A program made the position numbers and the translations under genes. From assembly GCF_032118995.1 (NCBI RefSeq), contig NC_092648.1:2805001-2869000 (forward strand): DNA of 64,000 nucleotides. Reading direction: 5' to 3'. Shown piece after piece: positions 33,858 to 45,231 of this stretch. The notes beneath the pieces were generated by a model, which saw only the letters and a list, made by a program, of their open reading frames with translations, did not search any database and was not told where the DNA came from. How positions within the stretch are numbered: position 1 is the first letter of the stretch; each line of letters starts with the position of its first letter. This DNA is from Asterias amurensis (Eukaryota > Echinodermata > Asteroidea > Forcipulatida > Asteriidae).

Positions 33858-34235
33858 GTTTGTTATTTATTTTGAAAGCACTTCATGGTCTAGCCCCAGT
33901 GTATGTTAGAGACTGGTTGTGTACATCATCTGCCCAATCTGGGACGCCAAACCATAACGAGAAAGAACCACAAGGTCATTGCTCATGTTTAAACAAACTA
34001 ACTGTTGAGTATTCCTAGATCTCATTCTCTATCAAATCTACACCAAAAGTGTCCACTTTACTTCGCACATTTGGTTCCATACGAATCATCAAAAGTCATC
34101 TACAAACTCACTTCTTCGAATCTGCTGTCATTCAGTCCAATACACTTGTCATCTCCCCATTAAATTATTTGTGAACTCCTTCGTCTTAAATATTGTTCTT
34201 CGATCTGCAGCGTCTCGAAATATGGCACTGTACAA
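33858..34235 (+). mobile_element. LINE 3' remnant (C-terminal pol)
   Basis: The + strand encodes ILKALHGLAPVYVRDWLCTS, close to the LHGLAPxYLxDLL motif found near the C-terminus of CR1/RTE-type LINE reverse transcriptases. A decayed continuation resembling SHLQTHFFESA follows and the segment ends near ATATGGCACTGTACAAATGC, which fits the LALYK-like end of such proteins. It has in-frame stops and frame changes, so it is a dead fragment. Confidence 0.6.
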
Positions 34236-35750
34236 ATGCCTGATGAATGGTCGATTGATTTCAAACTAAAATGGCCAACCTACGGCAAAAGTACAGTCAA
34301 AAGAGCAGGGAAAGTGTTCACTGCAACAGGCTACTGTCATACCAACACTTACCGACTTAAGTATAGAGGACTTTCAAATTGTTACAAATACTTTTCTCTA
34401 TGCCCCCCACCCCCCCCCCCCCCCGTAGGTCTACTTGTTCCCATCCTGAACGTACTGTGAGATATATCCATCTATAAATACCATATGATCGATCCATAGT
34501 CAATACTTGATCAATTGCATCATCAATGCTCGTTTGATTGAGTTGAATCAGTAAGAACAACTTTCACTTGTTCTTGTAAGGGAAGACGAGACGAGGAAAT
34601 TGTCGGTTATAAAAACGGAAGCAATATTGGGAAATTTAGAATCTACAGCAATAGTTTTGTTTTAAGCAAAGATCAATTTCATTATACCGTTCAATCAGTT
34701 GTTATCTGGGCCAAATGTCATAATGCTGTCTAAGCAGACATTAGTGCTTAAAATGTCTGCTAAGCAAGACTAAGCAAGACACAGGTCAGGAATGGTATAA
34801 TGTTACTTGACTGGTAACCTTATTGTGGTAAGCACAGGCCTATGTAAAAACATTCGTCGTTGTTGAAAGGGCAAGGGCACCAAGGCATTTTCTTCTTGAT
34901 AAAGGGCACCCTATGAGGAGATTGTAGATTTCTACTTGGGGACCATTTCAAGGGCACCAAGGCAATGACTAGGGGGCTGGGGGAAACCGCCTTCGTTGCC
35001 TCCGTGAAGTAAATATATCAGGCATAAGCATAAGTTGTTTTGTGCTATAGTTACTTTGTGTGCTGAGGTAGATTTCGAGCATTTCGTTTTTCCAAAAGAT
35101 ACTTGAATTATTATTTGCTTTTCTGATGGTAAGACTTCATTTGTGCATGGGTTGGAAGATGGTCGTACAAAAAGAAACAACTTGTTTGGTTTTTTACCGA
35201 TGTAGCTTATCTTAATTCAAAAGAGTAACGAATATCAATGATTTACTTTGGGCTTGGGGATGATCCTTCAGGATCGATTCGTAGTTTTATCCTGCCTCCT
35301 ATTATCGTTGTGTGATTTTGAAAGCCTTTTGGGTGCAATCGTTTTCATGTTATTTATTAATTTGTATATTAATATTATGTCATTGTTGGCAGGGGTCTGG
35401 TTATACACATCTTTCAATTACAGTTGTTTTGTATACTTTTTAAAAACCTTGACAGCCCCTGTCCAATTTGTATTCCTTGTGTAAACGTCTAAATATTTCA
35501 AATAAGTATATACAAATAAATAAATATGAAAAAAGGGTAACGAAAATACTACTGGAACTTTCCCAACTTGACCAATACAGAAACATCTCTTCACAAACAA
35601 AAACAAAATGTAGAAACCATAACCATGATATCTAAATCCATAATTTGAATAATCCTTTCTGCATAATTGAAACGATATTTTTACATCATAATCATAACAG
35701 ATAACCGTCATTCGAGGAAATGGATATTATTCTTTTCTTCATGACACCTT
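34236..35750. other. Spacer without recognised gene
   Basis: It contains a 15-nt C tract (34410-34424) and a TTGCTAAGCA-type fragment near 34.7 kb. No gene is supported. Confidence 0.4.
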
Positions 35751-35997
35751 AGGCATAAATAGTTGTATACAGTCACGAAGTGGAAACGCTTCCGACTACA
35801 CCAGGAAAGGCTGCTTTAAGACAGCACACCTTTGGCGATCGGTTACCATTCATAAACAAGCATTTGACAGAAGAATATCAAAAAATGTTGTACAGAAGTA
35901 ATAACAAACCAACGAGTGTACTTGTGACAACTGAACGTAAGACCGACTGAAACCATACTACATCTTTCCGAGTGTTAACGAAAACGAACTGAACTGG
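35751..35997 (+). other. Candidate promoter and 5' exon upstream of fos
   Basis: ATAAATAG (35754-35761) lies upstream of a segment ending GAACTG|GTAAGTTG at about 35997. The nearest downstream gene on this strand is fos. It could be a distal non-coding first exon, but no transcript evidence is available here. Confidence 0.18.
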
Positions 35998-36314
35998 TAA
36001 GTTGTGGATAGTGTTATCAATTATTTGAAAGTGTATAATGAAAGCCAGAAAGAACTATGAATAAATGGTAAACTTGCGGATACAACCATGTATAAATCTC
36101 TTATGAGTGAGTGTTGGCTCTAAGAAGAGCCGGTTTGGTCTCGACGTTTCGAACAGTATACTCTGCTCGTCTTATTTCTCCACACCATGCAAAGCTTCAA
36201 ACAATACTTACTGAAACCCTTCTGCAGTCCATTTCCGAACTGGCAGACAAGGTAGGTCAAGCAAACTTGGAATTTAAACTTACAAGTTACGACTGTTTCA
36301 TGTACAGGATAGTG

Positions 36315-36382
36315 CCTCCACCTGTGACGTCACGCTATTGTTCCGTCGCTCCATTATGTTTGCATGACGTCACAAGTGGAGG
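36315..36382. promoter_or_regulatory. Inverted pair of CRE sites
   Basis: CCTCCACCTGTGACGTCA (36315-36332) and the reverse TGACGTCACAAGTGGAGG (36365-36382) form 18-bp arms with one mismatch around a 32-bp spacer. Each arm holds an exact CRE, the palindromic site of CREB/ATF and Fos/Jun-type dimers. Confidence 0.6.
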
Positions 36383-36435
36383 ATTAGTAACATAACGAAC
36401 TATGTGTACGTTCATGTGTGTGTGTACGGACGGAT

Positions 36436-36641
36436 GGCCCTTTTCGCCCAGGGGTGGATTTCACAAAGGTAGTCCTAACTTAGGACTAGTCCTAGGCAAT
36501 GCTAAGAGATAGGACCAGTCCTAAGTTAGGATGAGTTACTGGCCCTAACTTAGGACCAGTCCTATCTCTTAGCATTGCCTAGGACTAATCCTAAGTTAGG
36601 ACTACCTTTGTGAAATCCACCCCAGGCCCTTTTCGCCCAGG
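36436..36641. mobile_element. Near-perfect foldback element flanked by 17-bp direct repeats
   Basis: Arms run from GGTGGATTTCACAAAGGTAG on the left to CTACCTTTGTGAAATCCACC on the right (ending 36623). The interior is made of CCTAACTTAGGACTAGTCC words in both orientations. GGCCCTTTTCGCCCAGG occurs at 36436-36452 and 36625-36641. This is unusually long for a target duplication. Confidence 0.85.
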
Positions 36642-36644
36642 CCA

Positions 36645-37385
36645 TTCCTATAACCAGGAATAACGCGCACCGCGGGCACTATCCTATACGGAATTCATCG
36701 AAAACCGAAATATTAAGTAGTCTTTCAGTTTGCAAGGATATTTATAATAGATTGATGGAATAAGTAATTTGGCCGTTATTCACATTTTTTAAACACAATC
36801 TTTCTTTCAAAGTAAAGAGTTCTCTAAACATTTAAAGACAATTTTCCCGTTGGCGCGTGCGTTAACCCAAAGTAGACCCATGCTAAAACACTGTTCAAAA
36901 CTGCAACATAAATAACTCGTCGCTTCAAGAATTTATCATCACTGTATGATTTGTTGTCAAATATAATAAATTAGATATACAATTTGTCATCTTAATAGAT
37001 TCGGTTGTGTTTTCTTTCTACCGATACGGATTAAAGCTCACAAGCAGTGTTTAATATTCTAACAATACTATAATTCTAATCCGTTAGGTCTATACAAATA
37101 TACGGGTTGCGGAATCACACAATTAATCTGCCATGTCATTATAGAATGTATGGTATGCATGGAATTCCAAACGGTATTTTCATTGTTCAATTAATATGGT
37201 TTACAATAATGTATTATGACGATGGGCGTTATTGTTGTTGTTAGGTTTAGCATGTACTTCAGGAATGCTGAAGCTACGCCCCTTGATTGTTGTGGCTTGA
37301 ATGGTTGTAGTTGCCTGTGTCTGTTCCTTGCTCTATTGTTAGTCATAAATGTAATAATCAATAAGGTATATCCCGAACTCTGCGG
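36645..37385. other. No feature seen
   Basis: AT-rich spacer. Confidence 0.4.
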
Positions 37386-37389
37386 TTAA

Positions 37390-37773
37390 AGGCCGTGGAC
37401 ACTATTAGTAATTACTCCCAAAAAGAATTTCATAAAACTTACTTGGTAACGAGTAATGGGGAGAGGATGGTAGTATAAAACATTGTGAGAACGGCTCTCT
37501 CTTAAGTAACGTAGTTTTTTTTTAGAAAGAAGTAATTTTCCATGAATTTGATTTCGAGACCTCAGATTTAGAACTTGAGGTCTCGAAATCAAGCATCAGA
37601 AGAGCACACAACTTTGTGTGACAATGGTGTTTTTTTTCTTTCATTATTATCTCGCAACTTCGATGACCGGTTGAGCTAGTGAAATTTTCACAGGTTTGTT
37701 ATTTTATGCATATGTTGAGCTACAGCAAGTGAGCAGACTGCTCTTTGACAATTACCAATAGTGTCCACTGTCT
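37390..37773 (+). mobile_element. M1 MITE, full copy with TTAA on both sides
   Basis: TTAA at 37386-37389 and 37774-37777 flank AGGCCGTGGACACTATTAG and CCAATAGTGTCCACTGTCT. The internal GAGACCTCAG / GAGGTCTC hairpin is intact. Confidence 0.85.
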
Positions 37774-37777
37774 TTAA

Positions 37778-39990
37778 GATGAGATACACCTATATACATT
37801 TAGAGCTATCAAGTGGGGGCAAAAGTTATATAATAGTCTATAGCAGAAATTTTGTGGAAACTTGGGCGGCAACCTTCTCAGAATGTAATATGCATCGATG
37901 GGTAACCGACTTAGACAAGTTTAATTTGGGTTTAGGCTCAAAGAGTTCAAGTGTTTGGACATTTTGGTTGTACTTTGAAATTAAAGATGATTGTTTCTTT
38001 GGTTGAGTGTATGCTTGAGGAATGCCGAAGCTACGCCCTCTAATTATTTGGCGCATGGATGATGATGACAGCAAACTCTTGGTGTGGTTGCCTTTGTCTG
38101 GACCTTTAATACTCTATGGTTGGTTAGTCATTAGTGTAATAATCAATAGGTATATCCCAAACTCTGCGGTTAAGGGGAGACACACCTATACATGCGATGA
38201 GTTTATTTGACTACCTTTATTTGGAACTGGCCTTCACAGTGGGGCTAAATGATATTATATAAAAAAAATTGGGATGAAATATTGAAATAAATAACATGGA
38301 AATTTGTTCATGTTTATTATTTCAATATTCCATCAAATATTTCATAAATATATTAGTGTTTAGCATTTTAGGCATTGCGTGGTGAGGTATCAATACATAT
38401 TTGATTTGCGGTAACACCATGTGTGTATCTACTTGCCAGCTAGAGGTTGCTCTTAGAGAATTGCAGCAGTATCAACATACGTCAGTGATTAATAAATTAA
38501 ATTCACGTTTGAAAAAAAAACACAACTGGCAAAATAATTCCACAAAAACAACAATAACAAAATCACCAACAAAACAGCAACATAAACAACTCCTTGTACG
38601 AAGCTCAATAATCCAGCACAACGTAGACAGGTTGAGCAAGCCGTCAAGTGTTGCTCGCAAGACGGCCCGCCTTCCATGTCATCTCCCACTGCTCCCCCGT
38701 TCGCCCGCCGTTCATCTATCCATCACATCGGCCAACCAACACGACACACACGACCAAGACACTCGTACCCGTATTATATCGCCTCAACTCCCGCATAATT
38801 TATGCGTCTTGGGAGACCATGCTGCTAATTTCGGCAGACTATGTAATGTTCCGTAGGCAGCTAAATTTAGTCTCACTGTGCACACGGCGTGTTACTATTA
38901 TAATAGCATTCCATTAATTATGCTAATGAGTTCTTCGAATGCCAGGTGCGCATAAGCAATGGGTTATAATGTGGAATAAATTATCTTCAGAGTTTAGAAA
39001 TATGGCTTCTTCAAGATGTATGCTGACAAATATTTATTTCTCCTTTATTGGTTTGCTTCACCTTAGATTATTTTCAAACTAAAATCTAAAAAGTATTTTT
39101 ATTTTCTGTTTAAACGGATCTTTGATAGGCCTACTGAGTTTACACCAAGATTTTGAAATTACCAAAATTCAACAACAAATAGTTTTCTTTGTTGTTAGAA
39201 AAATGGAAATATATAAATAAATTTATTCAACAATAACACAGGAACATAAAAATATAATCACAAAATGCTATATTTTATATATTATAATATCATATCAATT
39301 TTCGGAGGGGTAGGCCTATATGAGTTTCATTTTATTTACTATCATTCATTTTTAAGAGTCAAGTTTATCGGTAAAATAATGTTCAAGATTTACCTTGAAA
39401 ATAAAAACACTGGTTGATCGAATATTCGAAGTTTTCGAATATTTTATTTATTAATAATTTCTATTTGTGATGGACAGAAAAAAATCAAGGAGAAAATTAA
39501 TACATAATATCTTGATATCAATATTTTTTATTATTTTTTTATTTTTGTTATTGCAACCCGACTTTATGGACATTTATTTGTAGCTGTATCTAAAAAGCAA
39601 CCTGGGCATTTTTTGCTCAAATCAAAAGATTGCTCAAATTTAGCTTTTATTTGTTATATTTTTTTAATCCCAAAGATTGCAATTTTTGCATAATACCACA
39701 GGTCCTTCTGATTGGTAAGCACATTGCAACTAACTCTATTTTATTTTTAAACTAATTTTTAACATGTGACAGATTTCCACACATCGGTTTTTATGATTTC
39801 TGCAAACAGTATCGATTTTTCCCGAAGCTGTGAAAAAAAATGCGACGGGTAAAACGAACGCTTAGAATACTGGCCTTGATTATAATGTATTCAATTGAGA
39901 GATTTGCATTGCCATACTGCACGTTGTTATGGTATGCATATAACGCCTGGCACAGCAACAACACAAATCAACAAGGACTCCTATTGGTCA
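37778..39990. other. Spacer upstream of fos, strongly AT-rich at 39.0-39.8 kb
   Basis: An open frame at 38419-38856 has no family resemblance, biased low-complexity composition and no splice partners, so it is not called. The rest is very AT-rich. No gene is seen. Confidence 0.4.
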
Positions 39991-39997
39991 GAGTCAT

Positions 39998-40400
39998 TGA
40001 CGTCACAATGGCCTTTGTGACGCACATCTGAATATTTACTAACAGTACAGCGCCTAGCAACTGCTCACAAAAGCATCAAGACGATTTATTCATGACATGT
40101 TGATTTCTAGAAGTTTCCTTTACCCTCTAATACTGTCAAAATAAGGCTTTTTCAACCCTAAGAGTAATGAAAATTTGGTTTTTAATCCAAGCAAAGCAAA
40201 GATAGGAAACAGGTCACCATTCAGTCCCGGAAATAAAGGCATAGCTGGTATATTGTAACCCGCTATTGGAGAACAAGAAACCGTTTTTTTTATTAATGAC
40301 ATCATGGTCATCGCTATTAATAGATGTGCCTGACTGCGACTGCGCAGCATTAGCTATGGGCAAATAGCGTTGTACTGCTGTAAGTACAAAATGTATATAA
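39998..40400 (+). promoter_or_regulatory. fos proximal promoter (CRE, TATA)
   Basis: An exact CRE TGACGTCA is at 39998-40005 and a TATA box TATATAA at 40394-40400. TCAGTT (40436-40441), an initiator-like sequence, and TGAGTCA (40443-40449), an AP-1 site, follow near the presumed start. In vertebrates c-fos is switched on by CRE, SRE and AP-1-like sites. No perfect CArG box (SRE core) was found in this stretch. Confidence 0.5.
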
Positions 40401-40671
40401 CCAGAGCCTTTGTAGGGAATATCCCATAACCGTTCTCAGTTGTGAGTCATCGCTAGTGGAAGCCCCGATCTCACAGATTCCGAAAGAAATCGAAGCTTTC
40501 CGAGCCCGAACCGAGTATACTACCCATTCACGAGATATACACTTGTATTCTACTACTACAGAAGCATCTCAACTGGAGCTCAGGAGATTTTGGACTAAAG
40601 TGCTAGCCTTCGGTGATTGCCACCTGACCATACCTACGTGCTAGCTGTATACCCCCTTCACATCAAGGGTT

Positions 40672-43600
40672 ATGTACCCTAACGTTACTGTAGCATCGAG
40701 CGACGTAACCAGCCTGATGAAGAATCTAAATGATGTCCTCACTACGATGTCTACAGGCATCATGCAAGGAGACGGTGAGGTAAGAAACAATGATACATCT
40801 CATGGAATCTCCATCTCATATAGCCCCATCAGTAGTAGTGCCATTACGCTGGACTCACGAAGCAGAGGGAGTCCAGCGTTTGGCACTAATTGGTGGGGCT
40901 ACATCTCATGGAGGAAGAACATCTTCCTTCATGATAAAGGGGCTTTAGGTATCCCTTTACTTGCATCACTGTTATTAATAGTAAGATGACTTACACCTCG
41001 AATGCATCCACTGTGTATATCTATCAATCAATCACCAATCTCGGGTCGTCGACCCTGAGTTTCTGGAAAAGGGGAAGCTAGGCTTGAGCCTTAAGCAGGA
41101 CATTAATGTCACACTCTTCCAACAGAATCATGTTAGATTCTCCACTTACTGGATACAGGCTCCACACGTGACTTTTTTTTGCGCAACTCTTTACAAAAAA
41201 AATGCTCATCTTCGGGTTAGTCAAAGTCATGCGCCTTCCGACCCGGATAGAAGGCATATCCCGTTTGGGATTAAGTCAATTTAGTCTCAGGTTGAAGAGG
41301 GGCCCCTCTCCAATTAGTTTGTGTTCTGGGTTGAAAAGTTTTGCGGCTTGGCGCTTTCAAAGCATTTTGGCACAGGACCCCACCGAGTGCGTGTTATAAC
41401 CCTGGACAACTGTTGTTAAACTTTTGCGGTCGCATTGCTGGGATTTCAATTTTGGGGCAAGTTTCACTTTTTGTTTCAAATTAATTGTTGGGACTCGGGC
41501 AGTCAGTCAGTATGTACCCGACATCGGCCAAACTTGTTAAAGTTGAAGCGGTAAGTTGATTTCTACTCAACCAACTTCAAAAAATTTCTTCTTTTTGTTT
41601 AACCGACTCGCATCCAGTTCTCCTCTTGTCAATGAATTTGTGATAATAAATTGTGTGTTTTGTTTATTTTGATTCAGGATTACACAGCATCTGATGATAT
41701 CATGGACATTTCAAGCTATGCCCCACCACCAATGACCAGCTCACCCCACCCGATGAGCACACACCAACATGCCATCCCAACCTCAGTGATCACACCAACT
41801 TCACTGACGAGTGGATGGTTGCCCCATCTCAACAACAACATCCACGGGGGTAACTTTGTCCCACCAACGGTGTCTTCGAACTCTCACTCCCCCGTCGCTA
41901 ACAGGATCCAAAACTCAAGGAATGTCCACCCGGGAAGGGGGATGGTTGTCAGAACGGCTGCCGACTTGGACATGCTCAGGATGTCCCCTTCCACTTCAAG
42001 GAGACGAATCAGAGATGAGGAGGTAATGTATTTTCTTTCATTTCATTGTTATAAAAAAATCTATATTTTTTGGAAAAAGATTCGTATCCTACCACCATTT
42101 TGTCATTCATTGTGAAATCAGTTGGTATCTAATTTACTAAAATTCGATTTTTTTTTTGTTTTTTGAGTCAAAAAGTTGTTAAAAGTGGTGGCAGGATACG
42201 AAAATCTTTTTCAATATTTGTGATGAGGATTGCAGTGTGGTTTAGATAGGATATCAGAATATTGAGAAAAGGAAGTGGACAGCAAAGTTTTGAACACTTC
42301 CGCCCGGAAGAAGGGCACACCATTGTTTTGTGTTGTTAGCCTTTTTTCGGCACACACTTCTTTTGTATGTCGGCCTTCCTCATTCGTCGGTTTCCGGTTA
42401 ACAAAGTCAAATCCTATAAGTGGTTTCCAGGAATTTGAGTTGACTCTTGGTTTTAAGGTTTAAAAAAGGGGGGAGAATGGGTGTATGCGTGGGCGGAATG
42501 GCCCCATATGAAACGCCTCAAAACTGACACTTCCATTTTATTGTTAAGTCATCGTGATATATAGAGGGCAATGTGTAATTAGATCGGAGGCCATTTTCTT
42601 GGAAACATACCATTCGTTCTCTTTACACCGTGTAGTCAACGATGCCTTGGTATTTCGCAAAGACACAAGTCACAACATGCTAAAGGTTTTTTTAAACTGC
42701 TTTAATATAAACGGAAGCCATTTCTCCTCTGGAGTTAAGCCAAACTTTATTAAAACCTTCCTTGCGATGAATCACGTTCAAATCCAGGGTTCCTTTATGG
42801 GTTCAGAAATCTCTCTGATAGAATTTTCTAAAGTGATGACTTGATTTTGAGGAGGAAATACTTAATCAGAAAATGTGGACAGCTTGGCGGTAAAGTAGTA
42901 ACGAATAATCATAGCGTCTACTACAACTCAATGGGTTGTAGCATGGCTTTAGCAAATCCTTGCTCTATGGTTTTTAGAAAAAAAGTGAAAAAAACACCCA
43001 GAGGCCAACTATAAAACCCCATTGTTCAAAATGCCGATTTTACGCAGGACAATAGCGGCTTAAGTTTCAGCAAGGCTGAATGGCTTTAGTGTTTTGGTGT
43101 ACACAAGGCATCAGTTGTATTCAGGGAAAACAAGTTCTGGTAAAAACAAACTGGAATCCTTCAGTGGACTATGGCCAGGGTCAATATTGGGTGAAGATTT
43201 ACGCTGGTACACACATTACATAGGGCTCTGTACGTAGTGCCTCCTTGGTTCTAGCTCTATGGTTGCACGTATTCAAAATGTTGTCTGTTGTTAGCCTTTG
43301 CGTACACTTTAATCTCATTTCACGATAACAAAATACAACTGCGTCAGAAATGTACAGGGTTGATGTATATCTCTACAGACTGTACACGACTGAAGGTCAA
43401 ACTATCGTATTGTGACCATGTTGACATACAGGGGTTATACTGGTTGCAACCAGCATTGTTGGGTTTAGTGCATGCTGTGAATAGAGGGCTAGAATTTCCA
43501 CATCATTATACACGCACAGAGACAGAGAGCGCATACGTGGAATTTCTGCATTGGAAACTCGCGTTATATCATCATGGAGGTATAATAGTCTAGTATTTGA

Positions 43601-44769
43601 TGTGTAGCTTAAGAAGGAATATTGCCTCCAAGAAAGACTGTATTCTTGCCTTAAACATAATACAGTTCTGGCGAAATTGACAAACAACACCGTGGCTCAT
43701 TTGTAACGTAAAGTATATGGTGACGGTTTGGTATGTCGACAGAACGCCCATTGACCGAGCACAGATGGTGTGTACGCATAGTGCATAGCGTATGCTACGG
43801 TGTGGGGTTAGAGTCGTGGATATTGCTCTCAAAATGGCCGCCGTTTAATCTTGACTGCATAATTAATGTTTTGTATCCCTTTGTTCTCCTTTTTTGAACG
43901 TGCAGTTGCCGCCAGATGAGAGAGACAAAAGACGTGTACGTCGTGAGAGAAACAAGTTAGCAGCTGCTAAATGCCGCCAGAGACGTGTGGACCATACCAA
44001 TACACTGATTGGGGTAAGTACAGTGTTACATTATGGGTGGGTTACAAAACAACAACAGCACGAACCTTTATTTTGCACGAAATCATTACGACTGTGATGA
44101 TTTTGGTTTGATAATGAAGTATTTGAAAGAAACGCCAGGATTGTTTATTTGGATAACCCGGACATGATTTTTTTAGCATAAGAACATGTTATCTTTGTTT
44201 AAAATATACATAAAAATTGATATTTCTTTGGTGTAAGCAAGTACAGTTGGTTGTCTTTGAAGAAAAGTGTGTAAATTCATTAGTTGTGTCAAACATGATC
44301 ATAAACGAGCCGAATTTAGTGAGGAACTCAAGGCATTTAAGTTCATCTTCAAATGGGGATTTACATTTATTTTATGAGCATATTTTAATGTATTTTTTAC
44401 CAATTTTGATTTCAGGAAACCGAAGATTGGGAGGAAAAGAACGCCACTTTGGAGCAAGAAATCTCAAAACTGCACCAACAGAAAGAACAACTGGAGTTCA
44501 TACTGGAAGCCCATAAGGCCATGTGCCGACAGAACAAAGCCAACAAACAGACTGCCACCACCTCCACAGCAACATCAACTTGCAGTTTGGAAACCCCTAC
44601 AAATGAAGTGGTCACGCCCACCAGCGTCTTCAATTACTCCGTGGCGAATGGGATGCAAAATGGCGAGTCGGGCGAAGCCATGAGCTGTGGGAGGGAAGCG
44701 ATTAAATCAGAGAGCAGCGGTAGTGACATTTCGAGTCCGGATTCAAACAGGACTCTTATTCAACTGTGA
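40672..44769 (+). CDS. fos: Fos-family bZIP transcription factor, four coding exons
   Basis: Exons: 40672-40779, 41678-42022, 43906-44013 and 44416-44769 (TGA 44767-44769), all phase 0, giving 304 aa. Fos proteins bind AP-1 sites as heterodimers with Jun in the nucleus. The basic region [19 protein letters not shown] lies at about 160-178. The zipper positions are Leu185, Trp192, Leu199, Leu206 and Leu213, followed by EFILEAHK, a Fos signature. Exon 3 is 108 nt, as in vertebrate FOS, and exon 2 begins with Asp-aromatic as there. Ser/Thr/Pro-rich flanks lie on both sides. The C-terminus ends in [12 protein letters not shown], echoing the SSPTLLAL end of c-Fos. Unusual is the Trp at the second zipper position. 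An alternative first exon lies at 41512-41550. ATF3/JDP2 follows 13 kb downstream on the same strand. Confidence 0.93.
40821..40901. repeat. Hairpin in fos intron 1
   Basis: TAGCCCCATC...AGTGCCATTACGCTGGACTC pairs with GAGTCCAGCGTTTGGCACTA...TGGTGGGGCTA around a 12-nt loop, giving arms of about 35 nt with few mismatches. Confidence 0.75.
41512..41550 (+). CDS. fos: Alternative first coding exon of fos
   Basis: ATG at 41512 opens [13 protein letters not shown] up to GCG|GTAAGTTG, phase 0, so it joins exon 2 at 41678 in frame and gives a 281-aa form. It starts MYP like exon 1a (MYPNVTVAS...). VKVE fits the SUMO acceptor pattern (hydrophobic-K-x-E). An alternative promoter just upstream is implied, with TTATAA near 41394 as the only TATA-like word. 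Which exon is used, or whether both are, cannot be told from sequence. Confidence 0.55.
42023..43905 (+). other. fos intron 2
   Basis: GTAATG to GAACGTGCAG. No repeat family or nested gene was recognised. Confidence 0.85.
44014..44415 (+). other. fos intron 3
   Basis: GTAAGT to TGATTTCAG. It separates the basic region from most of the zipper, as in vertebrate FOS. Confidence 0.9.
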
Positions 44770-45023
44770 GAAGATGGAACCGTGACAATTAGAGACTTTT
44801 TTTATTTAAAGGCAGACAGCAGACTATACATTTCGTTATGAGGAATATTTGTAATTTTGCTCAGAAAACCTGTAAAAAACGCTGTGATATTGCAAAAGAG
44901 GAAAATATTCATGATGTTATCATTATTAGGCAAGTGTATTCAGGAGGAAGTAGAAACAACTTCCATTTGAAAACGGAATCATGATATACTTAGTGTCATT
45001 CTTGAATTTAGCATCGGATTGAA

Positions 45024-45231
45024 GTGCTAAAAAATACTGAGAGCTCTAGCCAAAGTGCTAAAATACACGAAGCTAAAGCCTAAAGTGTTAAAATACACAT
45101 AGCTAAAGCCAAAGTGCTAAAATGCTCAGAGCTATAGCCTAAAGTGCTGAAATACATAGAGCTAAAGCCTTGAGTGCTAAAATACACAGAACTAAATCCT
45201 AAGTGCTAAAATACTCAGAGAAAAGGCTAAA
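45024..45231 (+). repeat. 30-bp tandem repeat in the fos 3' region, seven units
   Basis: Units read about GTGCTAAAATACACAGAG plus CTAAAGCCTAAA with point differences. The array starts 255 nt after the stop codon, so it would be part of the mRNA. Confidence 0.9.

Larger units (their letters stand above)
40780..41677 (+). other. fos intron 1 with alternative exon and hairpin
   Basis: Starts GTAAGA and ends TTGATTCAG. It contains the foldback at 40821-40901 and the alternative first exon at 41512-41550. Confidence 0.8.

Noticed and set aside
38401-38856. 151-codon + strand frame
   Set aside because: Begins with a non-ATG codon, rich in K/T/Q/H from A- and C-rich DNA, no recognised domain or splice partner.
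40456-40644. Frame upstream of fos beginning GTG
   Set aside because: Non-ATG start and position between the TATA box and the fos ATG; it is most likely 5' UTR.
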